This document shows, in pieces, positions 30,801-39,383 of a stretch of DNA of 64,000 nucleotides. The stretch lies in assembly GCF_024266585.1 (NCBI RefSeq), contig NZ_CP100647.1:2399001-2463000 (forward strand), in the 5' to 3' direction. The notes beneath the pieces were generated by a model. The model was given only the letters and a program-made list of their open reading frames with translations, was not told the origin of the DNA and searched no databases. This DNA is from Xanthomonas sacchari. GTDB lineage: Bacteria; Pseudomonadota; Gammaproteobacteria; Xanthomonadales; Xanthomonadaceae. Made by a program: the position numbers and the translations under genes. The first letter of the stretch is position 1. Each line of letters starts with the position of its first letter.

Positions 30801-33020
30801 ATCCAGGGCCTGCTGGACATCACCGACAACATCGTCGGCGGCAAGATCGTGCCGCCGCCGCAGGTGGTGCGCCACGACCAGGACGACCCGTACCTGGTGG
30901 TCGCCGCCGACAAGGGCACCGCCACGTTCTCCGACATCGCCAACGGCCTGGCGCTGGCGCATGGCTTCTGGCTCGGTGACGCGTTCGCCTCCGGCGGCTC
31001 GGTCGGCTACGACCACAAGGGCATGGGCATCACCGCGCGCGGCGCCTGGGAGTCGGTCAAGCGCCACTTCCGCGCGCTGGGCCGCGACTGCCAGAACGAG
31101 GACTTCACCTGCGTGGGCATCGGCGACATGTCCGGCGACGTGTTCGGCAACGGCATGCTGCTGTCGCGCCACATCCGCCTGCTGGCCGCGTTCGACCACC
31201 GCCACATCTTCCTCGACCCGAACCCGGACGCGGCGGCGTCCTTCGCCGAGCGCGAGCGCCTGTTCAAGCTGCCGCGCTCCAGCTGGGCCGACTACGACGC
31301 CAAGCTGATCAGCGCCGGCGGCGGCATCTATCCGCGCACGCTCAAGTCGATCGAGATCAGCGCGCCGGTGCGCGAGGCGCTGGGCCTGGAGCCGGGGGTC
31401 AAGCAGCTTTCGCCGAACGACCTGATGCACGCCATCCTCAAGGCGCCGGTGGACCTGTTCTGGAACGGCGGCATCGGCACCTACGTCAAGGCCGCCAGCG
31501 AGACCCACGGCGACGTCGGCGACCGCGCCAACAACGGCCTGCGCGTCAACGGCGGCGAACTGCGCTGCAAGGTGGTCGGCGAAGGCGGCAACCTCGGCCT
31601 GACCCAGCTGGGCCGCATCGAGGCCGCGCAGGCCGGCGTGCTGCTCAACACCGACTTCATCGACAACTCGGCCGGCGTGGACACCTCCGACCACGAGGTC
31701 AACATCAAGATCCTGCTCAACGACGTGGTGCAGGCCAAGAAGCTGACCCTGGACGCGCGCAACAAGCTGCTGGCGTCGATGACCGACGAGGTCGCCGAGC
31801 TGGTCCTGTGGGACAACATCCGCCAGAACCAGGCGCTGAGCCTGATGGAGCGGATGAGCGTCAAGCGCCTGGGCTCCAAGCAGCACTTCATCCGCACCCT
31901 GGAAGCGCAGGGCCTGCTCGACCGGCAGATCGAATACCTGCCCTCGGACGCGGAGATCTCCGCGCGCAAGGCACGCGGCCAGGGCCTGACCCGGCCGGAG
32001 CTGGCGGTGCTGCTGTCCTACTCCAAGCTGGTGGCGTTCCAGCAGTTGCTGGAGTCGGACATTCCCGAGGACCCGTACCTGTCCAAGGAACTGCAGCGCT
32101 ACTTCCCCAAGCCGCTGCAGAAGAAGTACGCCGATGCGATGGAGCGGCACCGCCTCAAGCGCGAGATCATCGCCACCGCGGTGACCAACACCACCATCAA
32201 CCGCATGGGCGCCACCTTCCTGATGCGCATGCAGGAAGACACCGGCCGCAGCATCGCCGAGGTCGCCAAGGCCTACACCATCAGCCGCGAGACGCTGGAT
32301 GCGCGCGCGCTGTGGACGCAGATCGATGCGCTGGACGGCAAGGTGCCCGAGTCGGTGCAGATCGACGCGCTGGAGGTGATCTGGACGCTGCAGCGCGCCT
32401 TCGTGCGCTGGCTGCTGTTCCGTCCGGGCCCGATGCCGGGCATCACCGCGGCGGTGGAGCGCTACTACGAGCCGTTCAACGACATCCGCGTCGCCTCCGG
32501 CGTGCTGCCCGATTCGCAGCGGCCGCGCTACGAGGCGCTGGTGCAGGAGTGGCAGGACAAGGGCCTGCCGCCGGCGCTGGCGCAGCAGTTGTCGGAACTG
32601 CGCTTCCTGGAGCCGGCGTTCGACATCATCGAGATGGCGCGCACCCGCAAGCTCAAGCCGGTGGAGGTGTCGAAGGTGCACTTCCGCCTCGGCGAGGCGC
32701 TGCAGTTGCCGTGGCTGTTCGAGCAGATCGACGCGCTGGAGGTCAACGGCCGCTGGCATGCGGTGGCCCGCGGCGTGCTGCGCGACGAACTGGCCAAGCA
32801 CCACAGCGCGCTGGCCGGCCAGGCGTTGAGCCTGCCGGGCGGTAGCGCCGAGGCCAAGGTGCAGCATTGGCTGCAGCGCGACGACAGCAGCCTGCGCTTC
32901 ACGTTGAACATGCTGCAGGAACTGGCCGCGCAGAAGACGCTGGACTACCCGACCGTGTCGGTGGCGGTGCAGCGGCTGGGCCAGCTGGCGGCGCACGGGG
33001 TGACGGCGCACGGGGTGTAG
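27888..33020 (+). CDS. Large NAD-specific glutamate dehydrogenase with basic N-terminal tail
   Basis: 1,710 residues from ATG 27888, of the very large bacterial NAD-GDH class (L_180 type) that catabolises glutamate to 2-oxoglutarate and ammonia. The catalytic core lies in the C-terminal half: [25 protein letters not shown], the Lys/Gly-rich VPVGAKGGF, and the nucleotide-binding region around [17 protein letters not shown]. The first ~70 residues are an unusual tail of Lys, Ala, Pro, Ser and Thr ([31 protein letters not shown]) with no homology to the enzyme core, resembling histone H1-like tails. The last codons are a tandem repeat (AHGVTAHGV). Confidence 0.94.
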   Translation: [1710 protein letters not shown]

Positions 33021-33140
33021 CCCCGTGGTCAGACCCGTGCGGGCCTGACCCAACCGTTTGCGGCGCAAACGGTTGGCGCCGCACGGCCACCTTGCCTATC
33101 CCCCGCGGCTTCGCCGCGCCCCCCTTAACAGAAGGGGGGC
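33010..33140. terminator. Cluster of consecutive hairpins after the glutamate dehydrogenase gene
   Basis: Several stems in a row: ACGGGG/CCCCGT (33010-33026, overlapping the stop codon), GGTCAG/CTGACC with inner CCCG/CGGG (33027-33050), a perfect 10-bp stem CAACCGTTTG/CAAACGGTTG (33051-33075), CCGCGGCTTCGCCGCG (about 33102-33117), and a 9-bp stem GCCCCCCTT/AAGGGGGGC (33118-33140). No single T-tract terminator is obvious, but together they should stop transcription or protect the 3' end. Confidence 0.6.
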
Positions 33141-33189
33141 TTTCCTCCAGGGAGGAATGTGGGATGGGCGAGGGGGCTGTCGTGGTGGG

Positions 33190-33300
33190 GGGATTGGGGA
33201 GTCGGGAGTGGGGATTCGCAACGGCGCAGCGCTTTCTCGATTTCTCTGTGTGCCTTCCGATCCCGTTGCCCGCTTTTGCCAATCCCGACTCCCGAATCCC
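33190..33300. repeat. Inverted pair of the GGGAATCGGGAAT repeat family
   Basis: Arms 33190-33207 and 33283-33300 are inverted copies matching at 17 of 18 bases. The pair precedes the NAD kinase gene by about 25 bases. The space between arms holds no gene. Confidence 0.75.
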
Positions 33301-33326
33301 GGCTTTCCCCCCAGGCAGGTATGATC

Positions 33327-34115
33327 ATGGCCATGAATGCGCCCATGCCGTCCTCGCCCCGCATCTGTTTCCTCGCCAGCGTCACCACCGAGTCGCAGCG
33401 GGCGCGCGAACAGTTGGTCGCGCGCTACGGCGATTGCGAGCCGGCCGAGGCCGATGTGCTGTGCGCGCTCGGCGGCGACGGGTTCATGCTGCAGACCCTG
33501 CATCGCCACGGCAGCCTGGGCAAGCCGGTGTTCGGCATGAAGCTGGGCACGGTCGGCTTCCTGATGAACCAGTTCCGCGACGATGACCTGGTCGCGCGCC
33601 TGGCCCAGGCCGAGCCGGCCAAGCTGCGGCCGCTGGAGATGCTGGCGCAGACCGAATCGGGCGCCACCACCGGCTCGCTGGCCTACAACGAGGTCTCGCT
33701 GCTGCGGCAGACCCGCCAGGCCGCGCATGTGAGCATCGACCTCAACGGCCAGACCCGGGTCGACGAACTGATCTGCGACGGCGTGCTGGTGTCCACCCCG
33801 GCCGGCAGCACCGCCTACAACTCCTCCGCGCACGGGCCGATCCTGCCGCTGGGCTCGCACACCCTGGCGCTGACCCCGATCGCGCCGTACCGGCCGCGGC
33901 GCTGGCGCGGGGCGATCCTCAAGGCCGACATCGAGGTGCGCTTCCGCGTGCTGGACCCGTACAAGCGCCCGGTCAGCGTCACCGCCGACTCGCACGAGAC
34001 CCGCGACGTGGTCGAAGTCACCATCCGCGAATCCCGCGACCGCCTGGTCACCCTGCTGTTCGATCCGGAGCACAATCTGGAGGAGCGGATCTTGAGCGAG
34101 CAATTCATGGTGTAG
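33327..34115 (+). CDS. nadK: NAD kinase
   Basis: About 262 residues. ATG codons at 33321, 33327 and 33333 are in frame; 33327 has the best spacing from AGGCAGG. The GGDG motif is in [11 protein letters not shown] and the catalytic core in [23 protein letters not shown]. Phosphorylates NAD+ with ATP to make NADP+. Upstream Met codons in frame belong to a repeat element and are unlikely starts. Confidence 0.94.
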   Translation: MAMNAPMPSSPRICFLASVTTESQRAREQLVARYGDCEPAEADVLCALGGDGFMLQTLHRHGSLGKPVFGMKLGTVGFLMNQFRDDDLVARLAQAEPAKLRPLEMLAQTESGATTGSLAYNEVSLLRQTRQAAHVSIDLNGQTRVDELICDGVLVSTPAGSTAYNSSAHGPILPLGSHTLALTPIAPYRPRRWRGAILKADIEVRFRVLDPYKRPVSVTADSHETRDVVEVTIRESRDRLVTLLFDPEHNLEERILSEQFMV

Positions 34116-34116
34116 G

Positions 34117-34246
34117 GGCGGGGAGTGGGGAATCGGGAATGGGGAATCGCAAGAGCGGTTTCCTGATAACACCCTTTCCCTGGATAAATTCATCGCCTGC
34201 AAACCGCTTTTACCTATTCCCCATTCCCGATTCCCCACTCCCCGCC
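34117..34246. repeat. Element with perfect 31-bp terminal inverted repeats of the GNR family
   Basis: Arms at 34117-34147 and 34216-34246 are exact inverted copies over 31 bases. Inside, AGCGGTTT (34154-34161) and AAACCGCT (34201-34208) form a second nested pair. The element fills nearly the whole gap between nadK and the nucleotidase gene. It resembles paired REP-type elements, not an insertion sequence, since no transposase is encoded. Confidence 0.9.
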
Positions 34247-34250
34247 AACA

Positions 34251-35216
34251 ATGTCCGACAACTCCCCCCGTCTGCTCACCGTCGCGGTCACCTCGCGCGC
34301 CCTGTTCGATCTGGAAGAGGGCCATGCCCTGTTCGAGCGCGAAGGGGTGGAGGCGTACAGCGCGTACCAGCGCGAGCGCGAGGACGATGTGCTGGCGCCC
34401 GGGGTGGCGTTTCCGGTGGTGCGCAAGCTGCTGGCGCTGAACCAGGGCACGCCGCCGGAGACGCCGCCGGTGGAGGTGATCCTGCTGTCGCGTAATTCCG
34501 CCGACACCGGGCTGCGCATCTTCAATTCGATCCAGCACTACGGCCTGGGCATCGTCCGCGCCACCTTCACCTCCGGCGAGGCGACCTGGCCCTACGTCAA
34601 GCCGTTCGGCACCGACCTGTTCCTGTCGGCGAACCCGGAGTCGGTGCGCCGCGCGCTCAGCCACGGCATCGCCGCGGCGACCATCCTGCCCAAGCCGCCC
34701 GGCGAGCATGCGCAGGAAGCGGCCGCGGCGGCCGGGGCGATCGACGCCGGGCGCCTGTCCACCCAGCTGCGCATCGCCTTCGACGGCGATGCGGTGATCT
34801 TCGGTGACGAGGGCGAGCGCTTCTCGCGCGAACAGGGCGTGGAGGCGTTCGGCCGCTACGAACGCGAGAACGCGCGCGAGCCGCTGACCGGCGGGCCGTT
34901 CCGCAACTTCCTGTCGGCGCTGCATGCGCTGCAGTCCGCGTTCCCGGCCGGCGAGGCCTCGCCGATCCGCACCGCGCTGGTCACCGCGCGCTCGGCGCCG
35001 GCGCACGAACGGGTGATCCGCACCCTTCGCGAATGGGGCGTGCGCCTGGACGAGGCGCTGTTCCTCGGCGGCCGCCACAAGGGCCCGTTCCTGCAGGCGT
35101 TCGGCGCGGACATCTTCTTCGACGATTCGCAGCACAATATCGACAGCGCCGCCCGCGAGCGCGTCGCCGCCGGACATGTGCCGCACGGGGTCGCCAACGA
35201 CATCGCCACGCGGTGA
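34251..35216 (+). CDS. 5'-nucleotidase (PF06189 type)
   Basis: 321 residues. The family-defining segments LLTVAVTSRALFDLEEGHALFEREG at the start and SRNSADTGLRIFNSIQHYG near residue 85 are present, as are the DGDAVIFGDEGERF segment (metal-binding Asp residues) and GADIFFDDSQHNID. Resembles cytosolic 5'-nucleotidases that release phosphate from nucleoside monophosphates. Its stop codon overlaps the GTG of the next gene. Physiological substrate unproven. Confidence 0.88.
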   Translation: MSDNSPRLLTVAVTSRALFDLEEGHALFEREGVEAYSAYQREREDDVLAPGVAFPVVRKLLALNQGTPPETPPVEVILLSRNSADTGLRIFNSIQHYGLGIVRATFTSGEATWPYVKPFGTDLFLSANPESVRRALSHGIAAATILPKPPGEHAQEAAAAAGAIDAGRLSTQLRIAFDGDAVIFGDEGERFSREQGVEAFGRYERENAREPLTGGPFRNFLSALHALQSAFPAGEASPIRTALVTARSAPAHERVIRTLREWGVRLDEALFLGGRHKGPFLQAFGADIFFDDSQHNIDSAARERVAAGHVPHGVANDIATR

Positions 35217-36025
35217 GCGACACGCCCGGCGGCGGTCGCTGGACGGTACTGCGCCGCCTGTTGCGGCAAGGTTCGGACGCACCCGCCGCGCTGCGTCCGG
35301 GGCAGCCCTACGTGCGCCACGGTTGGCGCTACACCAGCCTGCAGTTCAAGGGCGAGGTGACCCAGAGCCGCATGTACACGTGGTGGCCGGACGTGCTGCA
35401 GGTGGGCTACACCCGCAGCATGCTCGGCGCGCTGCTGTTGCGCCCGGACCCGCGGCGGATCGGCATCGTCGGCCTCGGCGGCGGCTCGCAGGCCAAGTTC
35501 TGCTACCGGCACCTGCCGCAGGCGCGGATCGAGGCGATCGAGGCCGATACCGACGTGCTGGCCCTGCGCGCGGCCTTTCGCATCCCGGACGACGACGCGC
35601 GCTTCGAGGCCGTGCACGGCGATGGCGCGCGGCTGCTGCCGCAACGGCGCGATCGCTACGACTTGCTGTTGCTCGACGCCTACGACGCCGACGGCATCCC
35701 GGCGGCGCTGCTCAGCCGCGGTTTCTACGAGGACTGCCATGCGGCGCTGGCGCCGGGCGGGGTGCTGGCGGTGAACCTGTACGACACCGACACGCGCCGC
35801 CACCTGGCGCATCTGCGCGCGCTGTTCGGCGGCCGCGTGCTGCGCCTGGACGAGCCGCAGATGGACAACCACGTGGTGTTCGCCTGGACCGGCGCGCTGC
35901 CGGGGCTGGACGCGCACGCAGCCCTGGCGCGCCTGCCGTGGTCGGCGCGCTGGCAACTGCGCACGCCGTTCCGGCGCGTGCAGCAGGCGATGGCGGGCAG
36001 GACGGGGCCGGGCGCGCCGCGCTAG
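35213..36025 (+). CDS. Spermidine-synthase-like protein
   Basis: 270 residues from GTG 35213, coupled to the nucleotidase gene by overlap. Methyltransferase-fold glycine motif IGIVGLGGGSQAKF near residue 83, then EAIEADTDVL and LLLLDAYDADGIP. The layout is that of the polyamine synthase/aminopropyltransferase family. Substrate specificity is uncertain, since such standalone proteins are often not polyamine synthases. Confidence 0.8.
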   Translation: MSDTPGGGRWTVLRRLLRQGSDAPAALRPGQPYVRHGWRYTSLQFKGEVTQSRMYTWWPDVLQVGYTRSMLGALLLRPDPRRIGIVGLGGGSQAKFCYRHLPQARIEAIEADTDVLALRAAFRIPDDDARFEAVHGDGARLLPQRRDRYDLLLLDAYDADGIPAALLSRGFYEDCHAALAPGGVLAVNLYDTDTRRHLAHLRALFGGRVLRLDEPQMDNHVVFAWTGALPGLDAHAALARLPWSARWQLRTPFRRVQQAMAGRTGPGAPR

Positions 36026-36268
36026 GCGGGGCCTGGCTGGCGACATCGGGTCATGGTGTCCCCGAGGGCCGGCGTGCCGGTGCGCTGCGTTGTGCGCGTG
36101 CACTCCCTCGTGCCGTTTCGGTTGCCATCGCCGCCACCGGCTTGCTCACCCGCCGATCGACGTGGCGCCTGCGGCACGCAGAGCGGCACGATGCGCAACT
36201 ATGCGTCCAGTGACCGGTTGACCCATCTGGGCAGGACGGCGTATCGCGGCCGATGGCCTGTGCCTCCT

Positions 36269-36292
36269 GTGGGAGGGACTTCAGTCCCGACT
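36269..36292. repeat. GGGA-CTTCAGTCCC variant repeat
   Basis: TGTGGGAGGGACTTCAGTCCC is a variant of the palindromic element at 36367-36434 and matches the half-site at 22322-22345 in inverse orientation. Confidence 0.6.
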
Positions 36293-36366
36293 GCATGCTG
36301 CCTGGGGAAACATCGGCCCTTCGATCGTCGCGACGGAACGGAGCCCCGATCACGCCAGGGCACCCG

Positions 36367-36434
36367 CGTAGGAGCGGCTTCAGCCGCGACCGCCTTGCAG
36401 GGAAAGCCCGGTCGCGGCTGAAGCCGCTCCTACG
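36367..36434. repeat. Palindromic repeat, perfect 24-bp arms
   Basis: CGTAGGAGCGGCTTCAGCCG... at 36367-36390 and its exact inverse at 36411-36434 with a 20-base loop. This sequence class is a widely known REP-like repeat in xanthomonads and pseudomonads. It is in the middle of the 540-base gap between 36026 and 36569, which otherwise shows no gene. Confidence 0.88.
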
Positions 36435-36569
36435 AGACAGGCGGATGCTTGGCAAAAACGGATTGTTGCAGGTGCTCTGAACGTCATCGCCACAGGAGGG
36501 CGTCGCGTGCTCGCGCTCTGACGTCACCTCGGGCGTTCAGCCGAGATGCCTTGTGCCGCCCGCCATCGC

Positions 36570-37106
36570 CTACAGCGGCAACAGGATGTTGCTGAGCTTC
36601 CAGTGCAGGCCCTCGCGGGTGAACACGAAGGGCACGGCGGTGCCGTCGGCGGCATGCACGGTGGCGACGAAGCGCGTGGTCGATTCGAAGCGATGTTCGG
36701 CCTGGTGCAACGGTTGCGGCGGGCGCGGCGCGGCGTAGGTATCGCCGCCGACGGTGTCGCCGCTGGCGCGTTTCCACAACACGTCGCCCTGCATCAGCGC
36801 GCCGATGCCGGTCGGGGTGACCAGCGCGTCCACGCTCATCCCACCGAGGCCGCCGGCCAGCGACAGCAGCGCGCCGCCGAACAGGCTGGACTGCAGGTCG
36901 GGACCGGCGCGGCGCACCAGCGCATCGTCCACCTGGGCCTTGAGGTTGACCCGCAGGGTCGGGAAGTCGACGTAGCGCTCCAGCGCCGCGGCATCGCGTT
37001 CGCGCAGCGCCTGGTCGATGCCGCGGATGGCCAGGTATGGCCCGGCGACGACGTAGCCGCCGAGGGCGAACAGGGCGAGGAACAGCAATGCCAGCCATTT
37101 CTTCAT
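36570..37106 (-). CDS. DUF2939 family protein
   Basis: 178 residues. N-terminal signal/membrane segment MKKWLALLFLALFALGGYVVAG, then the DUF2939 start YLAIRGIDQALRERDAAALERYVDFPTLR. The C-terminal beta-rich part (FVFTREGLHWKLSNILLPL) is highly typical. Predicted to be periplasmic and anchored by its N-terminal helix. Function unknown. Followed upstream by a palindromic repeat. Confidence 0.85.
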   Translation of the reverse strand: MKKWLALLFLALFALGGYVVAGPYLAIRGIDQALRERDAAALERYVDFPTLRVNLKAQVDDALVRRAGPDLQSSLFGGALLSLAGGLGGMSVDALVTPTGIGALMQGDVLWKRASGDTVGGDTYAAPRPPQPLHQAEHRFESTTRFVATVHAADGTAVPFVFTREGLHWKLSNILLPL

Positions 37107-37123
37107 GGGATGTCCTCAGGTCG

Positions 37124-37191
37124 CGTAGGAGCGGCTTCAGCCGCGACGGACGTTGACGGGAATGCCTGTCGTGGCTGAAGCCGCTCCTACG
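37124..37191. repeat. Second copy of the palindromic 24-bp-arm repeat
   Basis: Arms 37124-37147 and 37168-37191 repeat the family with one mismatch. It sits in the gap between the DUF2461 gene and the DUF2939 gene. Confidence 0.87.
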
Positions 37192-37207
37192 GAAAAACGC
37201 TGCCGTT

Positions 37208-37894
37208 CTAGAATTCCAGGTCCAGTGCCGCGCACAGGTAGTCCACGAACGGGCCCAGCGTCTGCAGGTCGGCGGCGATCTGCGTGCGCAGCCGCGGGCC
37301 GGTCATGGTCGCATCGTCGAGCTGGCGCCAGAATACCCAGTTCTTGTGCTTGAGGTCGTCGATGCATTCGAAGTCGGCCGGGAAGCCGCGCGGCGGCCGC
37401 ACCAGCATCTCGCTTTCCTCGAAGTCGAAGCGGCGGCGCAGCGCCGGCGCGTGCGCGGCGGCCTTCCAGCTGCCGGGATTGTCGAAGATGAACTGGCGCA
37501 CCTTGCGCTGCGTGTCCGGCTCCGGATGCCACAGCCCGGCGCCGACGAAGCTTTCGCCCGGTTGCAGGTGGATGTAGAACGACGGCGCCGGCACCTGCTT
37601 GCGCCGCTCGTGGAACAGGCGCGCGCCCTGCCAGGTCTTGTACGGCGACTTGTCGTGGGAGAAGCGCGCGTCGCGGTGGATGCGGAACAGCGAGCCGCCG
37701 ACGCCGCGCGGATCGGCACGGAAATGTTCGCTGACCTGCGCCAGGTCCGGCTGCAGATCGGTGATCAGGCGCAGGAACGGCTGCCGCACGTGCTCTTCGT
37801 ACTTGTGCCGGTTGGCGTTGAACCAGGCCTTGTCGTTGTGCCGCGCCAGGGCACGCAGGAACTTGAAGCTGGCATCGCTGAAATAGCTGGTCAT
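37208..37894 (-). CDS. DUF2461 family protein
   Basis: 228 residues. MTSYFSDASFKFLRALARHND and NKAWFNANRHKYEEHV-like segments are typical of the DUF2461 (TIGR02453) family, as are RIHRDARFSHDKSPYKT and the C-terminal WVFWRQLDD. Soluble cytoplasmic protein of unknown function. Its start overlaps the stop of the exonuclease I gene by 4 bases, so they are one transcript. Confidence 0.88.
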   Translation of the reverse strand: MTSYFSDASFKFLRALARHNDKAWFNANRHKYEEHVRQPFLRLITDLQPDLAQVSEHFRADPRGVGGSLFRIHRDARFSHDKSPYKTWQGARLFHERRKQVPAPSFYIHLQPGESFVGAGLWHPEPDTQRKVRQFIFDNPGSWKAAAHAPALRRRFDFEESEMLVRPPRGFPADFECIDDLKHKNWVFWRQLDDATMTGPRLRTQIAADLQTLGPFVDYLCAALDLEF

Positions 37895-39330
37895 AGGCTG
37901 CGTTGCAGGTCGTGGCCCCAGGCGGCCAACTGGTCGAGCAGGGCTTGCTTGGTAGCATCCTGCGGGTGAGCCAAGCGTAAACCGGCCAGCTCCGCGTGGA
38001 AGGCGTCGAAGCTCAGTTCGGACAGGCCGCTGTCCTGCTGCAGGCGCTGCCGCCGGTAGTCGTCCCAGCGCGCCTGCTCGGCGATGGACAGGCTCTGCGG
38101 CCAGTTGCGCGCGCGGTAGCGGAACAGCAGTTCGGGCAGGCGCCGATCGCGGAACTGTCCTTCCAGCGCGGCCAGCTGCGCCGGTGGAGTGGCGCGGACC
38201 TGCGCCATCGCGCGCTTGTCGCCATCGGCCAAAAAGCCGTCGTACAGCGAGGCGTCGACATCGGCCGGCACCGCGGCGCGCTCGCTGGCGAACACCCGCC
38301 GCACCTTCTCCGCCAGCGCCGGGCCGGCCTCGCGCAGGCGCGCGGCCTTGGCCAGCAGTTGCGCCGGGTCCAGCCGCAGCCGGGCGAAATCCGCCTCGCG
38401 CAGGTGCGCCCAGGCGACCAGCGCCGGCGCCTTGTTCAGATGCACTTCCTTGAGCGGGATGCGCTGTTCGCCCTCGGGCAGATCGGCCTGCGGGGTGTAC
38501 AGGCGGTCGGCGATCTGTTCCGGCGTATAGCGCAGCAGCGGCTCGATGTCGCCTTCCAGGTCGAACACCAGCACCCGGCTGTCGATGCGTGGGTGCCGTG
38601 CCAGCGGCAGCACCGGCGCCGCGCACAGGCGCGCGGCCGGATAGCGCATCGACACGTGCAGCACCGGCTGCATCGCCACCGCGTCGAGCAGGTTGCCGCA
38701 GAAGCGCTTGTCGCGCAGCTTCAGCGCGTACTCCCACAGCCGCGGCTGGCTGCGGCGGAAATGCCGGGCCATGCCGATGGTGGCGTAGACGTCGGACAGC
38801 GCCTCGTGCGCATCGCCGTCGCGCACGCCGTTGGCCAATGCCAGCTGCTCCAGCTTGAACGAGGTGGCGCCGTCCTCGCGCTGCGGCCAGACGATGCCTT
38901 CCGGGCGCAGCGCGTGCATCAGCCGCAGCATGTCCAGCAGGTCCCAGCGCGAGTTGCCGTTGCGCCACTCGCGTTCGTAGGGATCGTGGAAATTGCGGAA
39001 CAGCCCGTGGCGCACGAACTCGTCGTCGAAGCGCAGCGAGTTGTAGCCCAGCGTGCAGGTCTGCGGCCGCGCCATCTGCTCGGCGATGCGCGCGAACGCC
39101 TCGGCTTCGCTGACGCCTTCGCGCAATGCCTGCTGCGGGGCGATGCCGGTGATCAGGGTGGCGACCGGCGAGGGCAGCAGGTCGTCGGCGGGCTTGACGA
39201 AGAAACTGATCGGTTCCTCGATCACGTTCAGTTCGGCGTCGGTGCGCACCGCGGCGAACTGCGCGATGCGCGTGCGCCGCGGATCGGCGCCGAAGGTTTC
39301 CAGGTCGTAGAAGAGGAAGCTGTCGGGCAT
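37891..39330 (-). CDS. sbcB: Exodeoxyribonuclease I
   Basis: 479 residues from ATG 39328-39330, close to Escherichia coli ExoI (475). The DEDDh exonuclease motifs are seen: FLFYDLETFGADPRR near the start, GYNSLRFDDEFVRHGLF, and DAHEALSDVYATIGMAR with the last Asp. The C-terminal SH3-like and helical domains follow. Degrades single-stranded DNA 3'-5' in recombination and mismatch repair. A longer frame upstream is not supported. Confidence 0.95.
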   Translation of the reverse strand: MPDSFLFYDLETFGADPRRTRIAQFAAVRTDAELNVIEEPISFFVKPADDLLPSPVATLITGIAPQQALREGVSEAEAFARIAEQMARPQTCTLGYNSLRFDDEFVRHGLFRNFHDPYEREWRNGNSRWDLLDMLRLMHALRPEGIVWPQREDGATSFKLEQLALANGVRDGDAHEALSDVYATIGMARHFRRSQPRLWEYALKLRDKRFCGNLLDAVAMQPVLHVSMRYPAARLCAAPVLPLARHPRIDSRVLVFDLEGDIEPLLRYTPEQIADRLYTPQADLPEGEQRIPLKEVHLNKAPALVAWAHLREADFARLRLDPAQLLAKAARLREAGPALAEKVRRVFASERAAVPADVDASLYDGFLADGDKRAMAQVRATPPAQLAALEGQFRDRRLPELLFRYRARNWPQSLSIAEQARWDDYRRQRLQQDSGLSELSFDAFHAELAGLRLAHPQDATKQALLDQLAAWGHDLQRSL

Positions 39331-39383
39331 GCAGGGTCGAATGGTGCGGGCAAGGCCGGAGAGGCGCGGAACGTGGCGTGCTT

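Noticed and set aside
29757-33068. Long minus-strand frame opposite glutamate dehydrogenase
   Set aside because: Shadow of a real gene with strong third-position GC; no start site or domain.
34117-34246. Insertion sequence or transposon
   Set aside because: No transposase in 130 bases and the arms belong to a short repeat family seen widely in the window.
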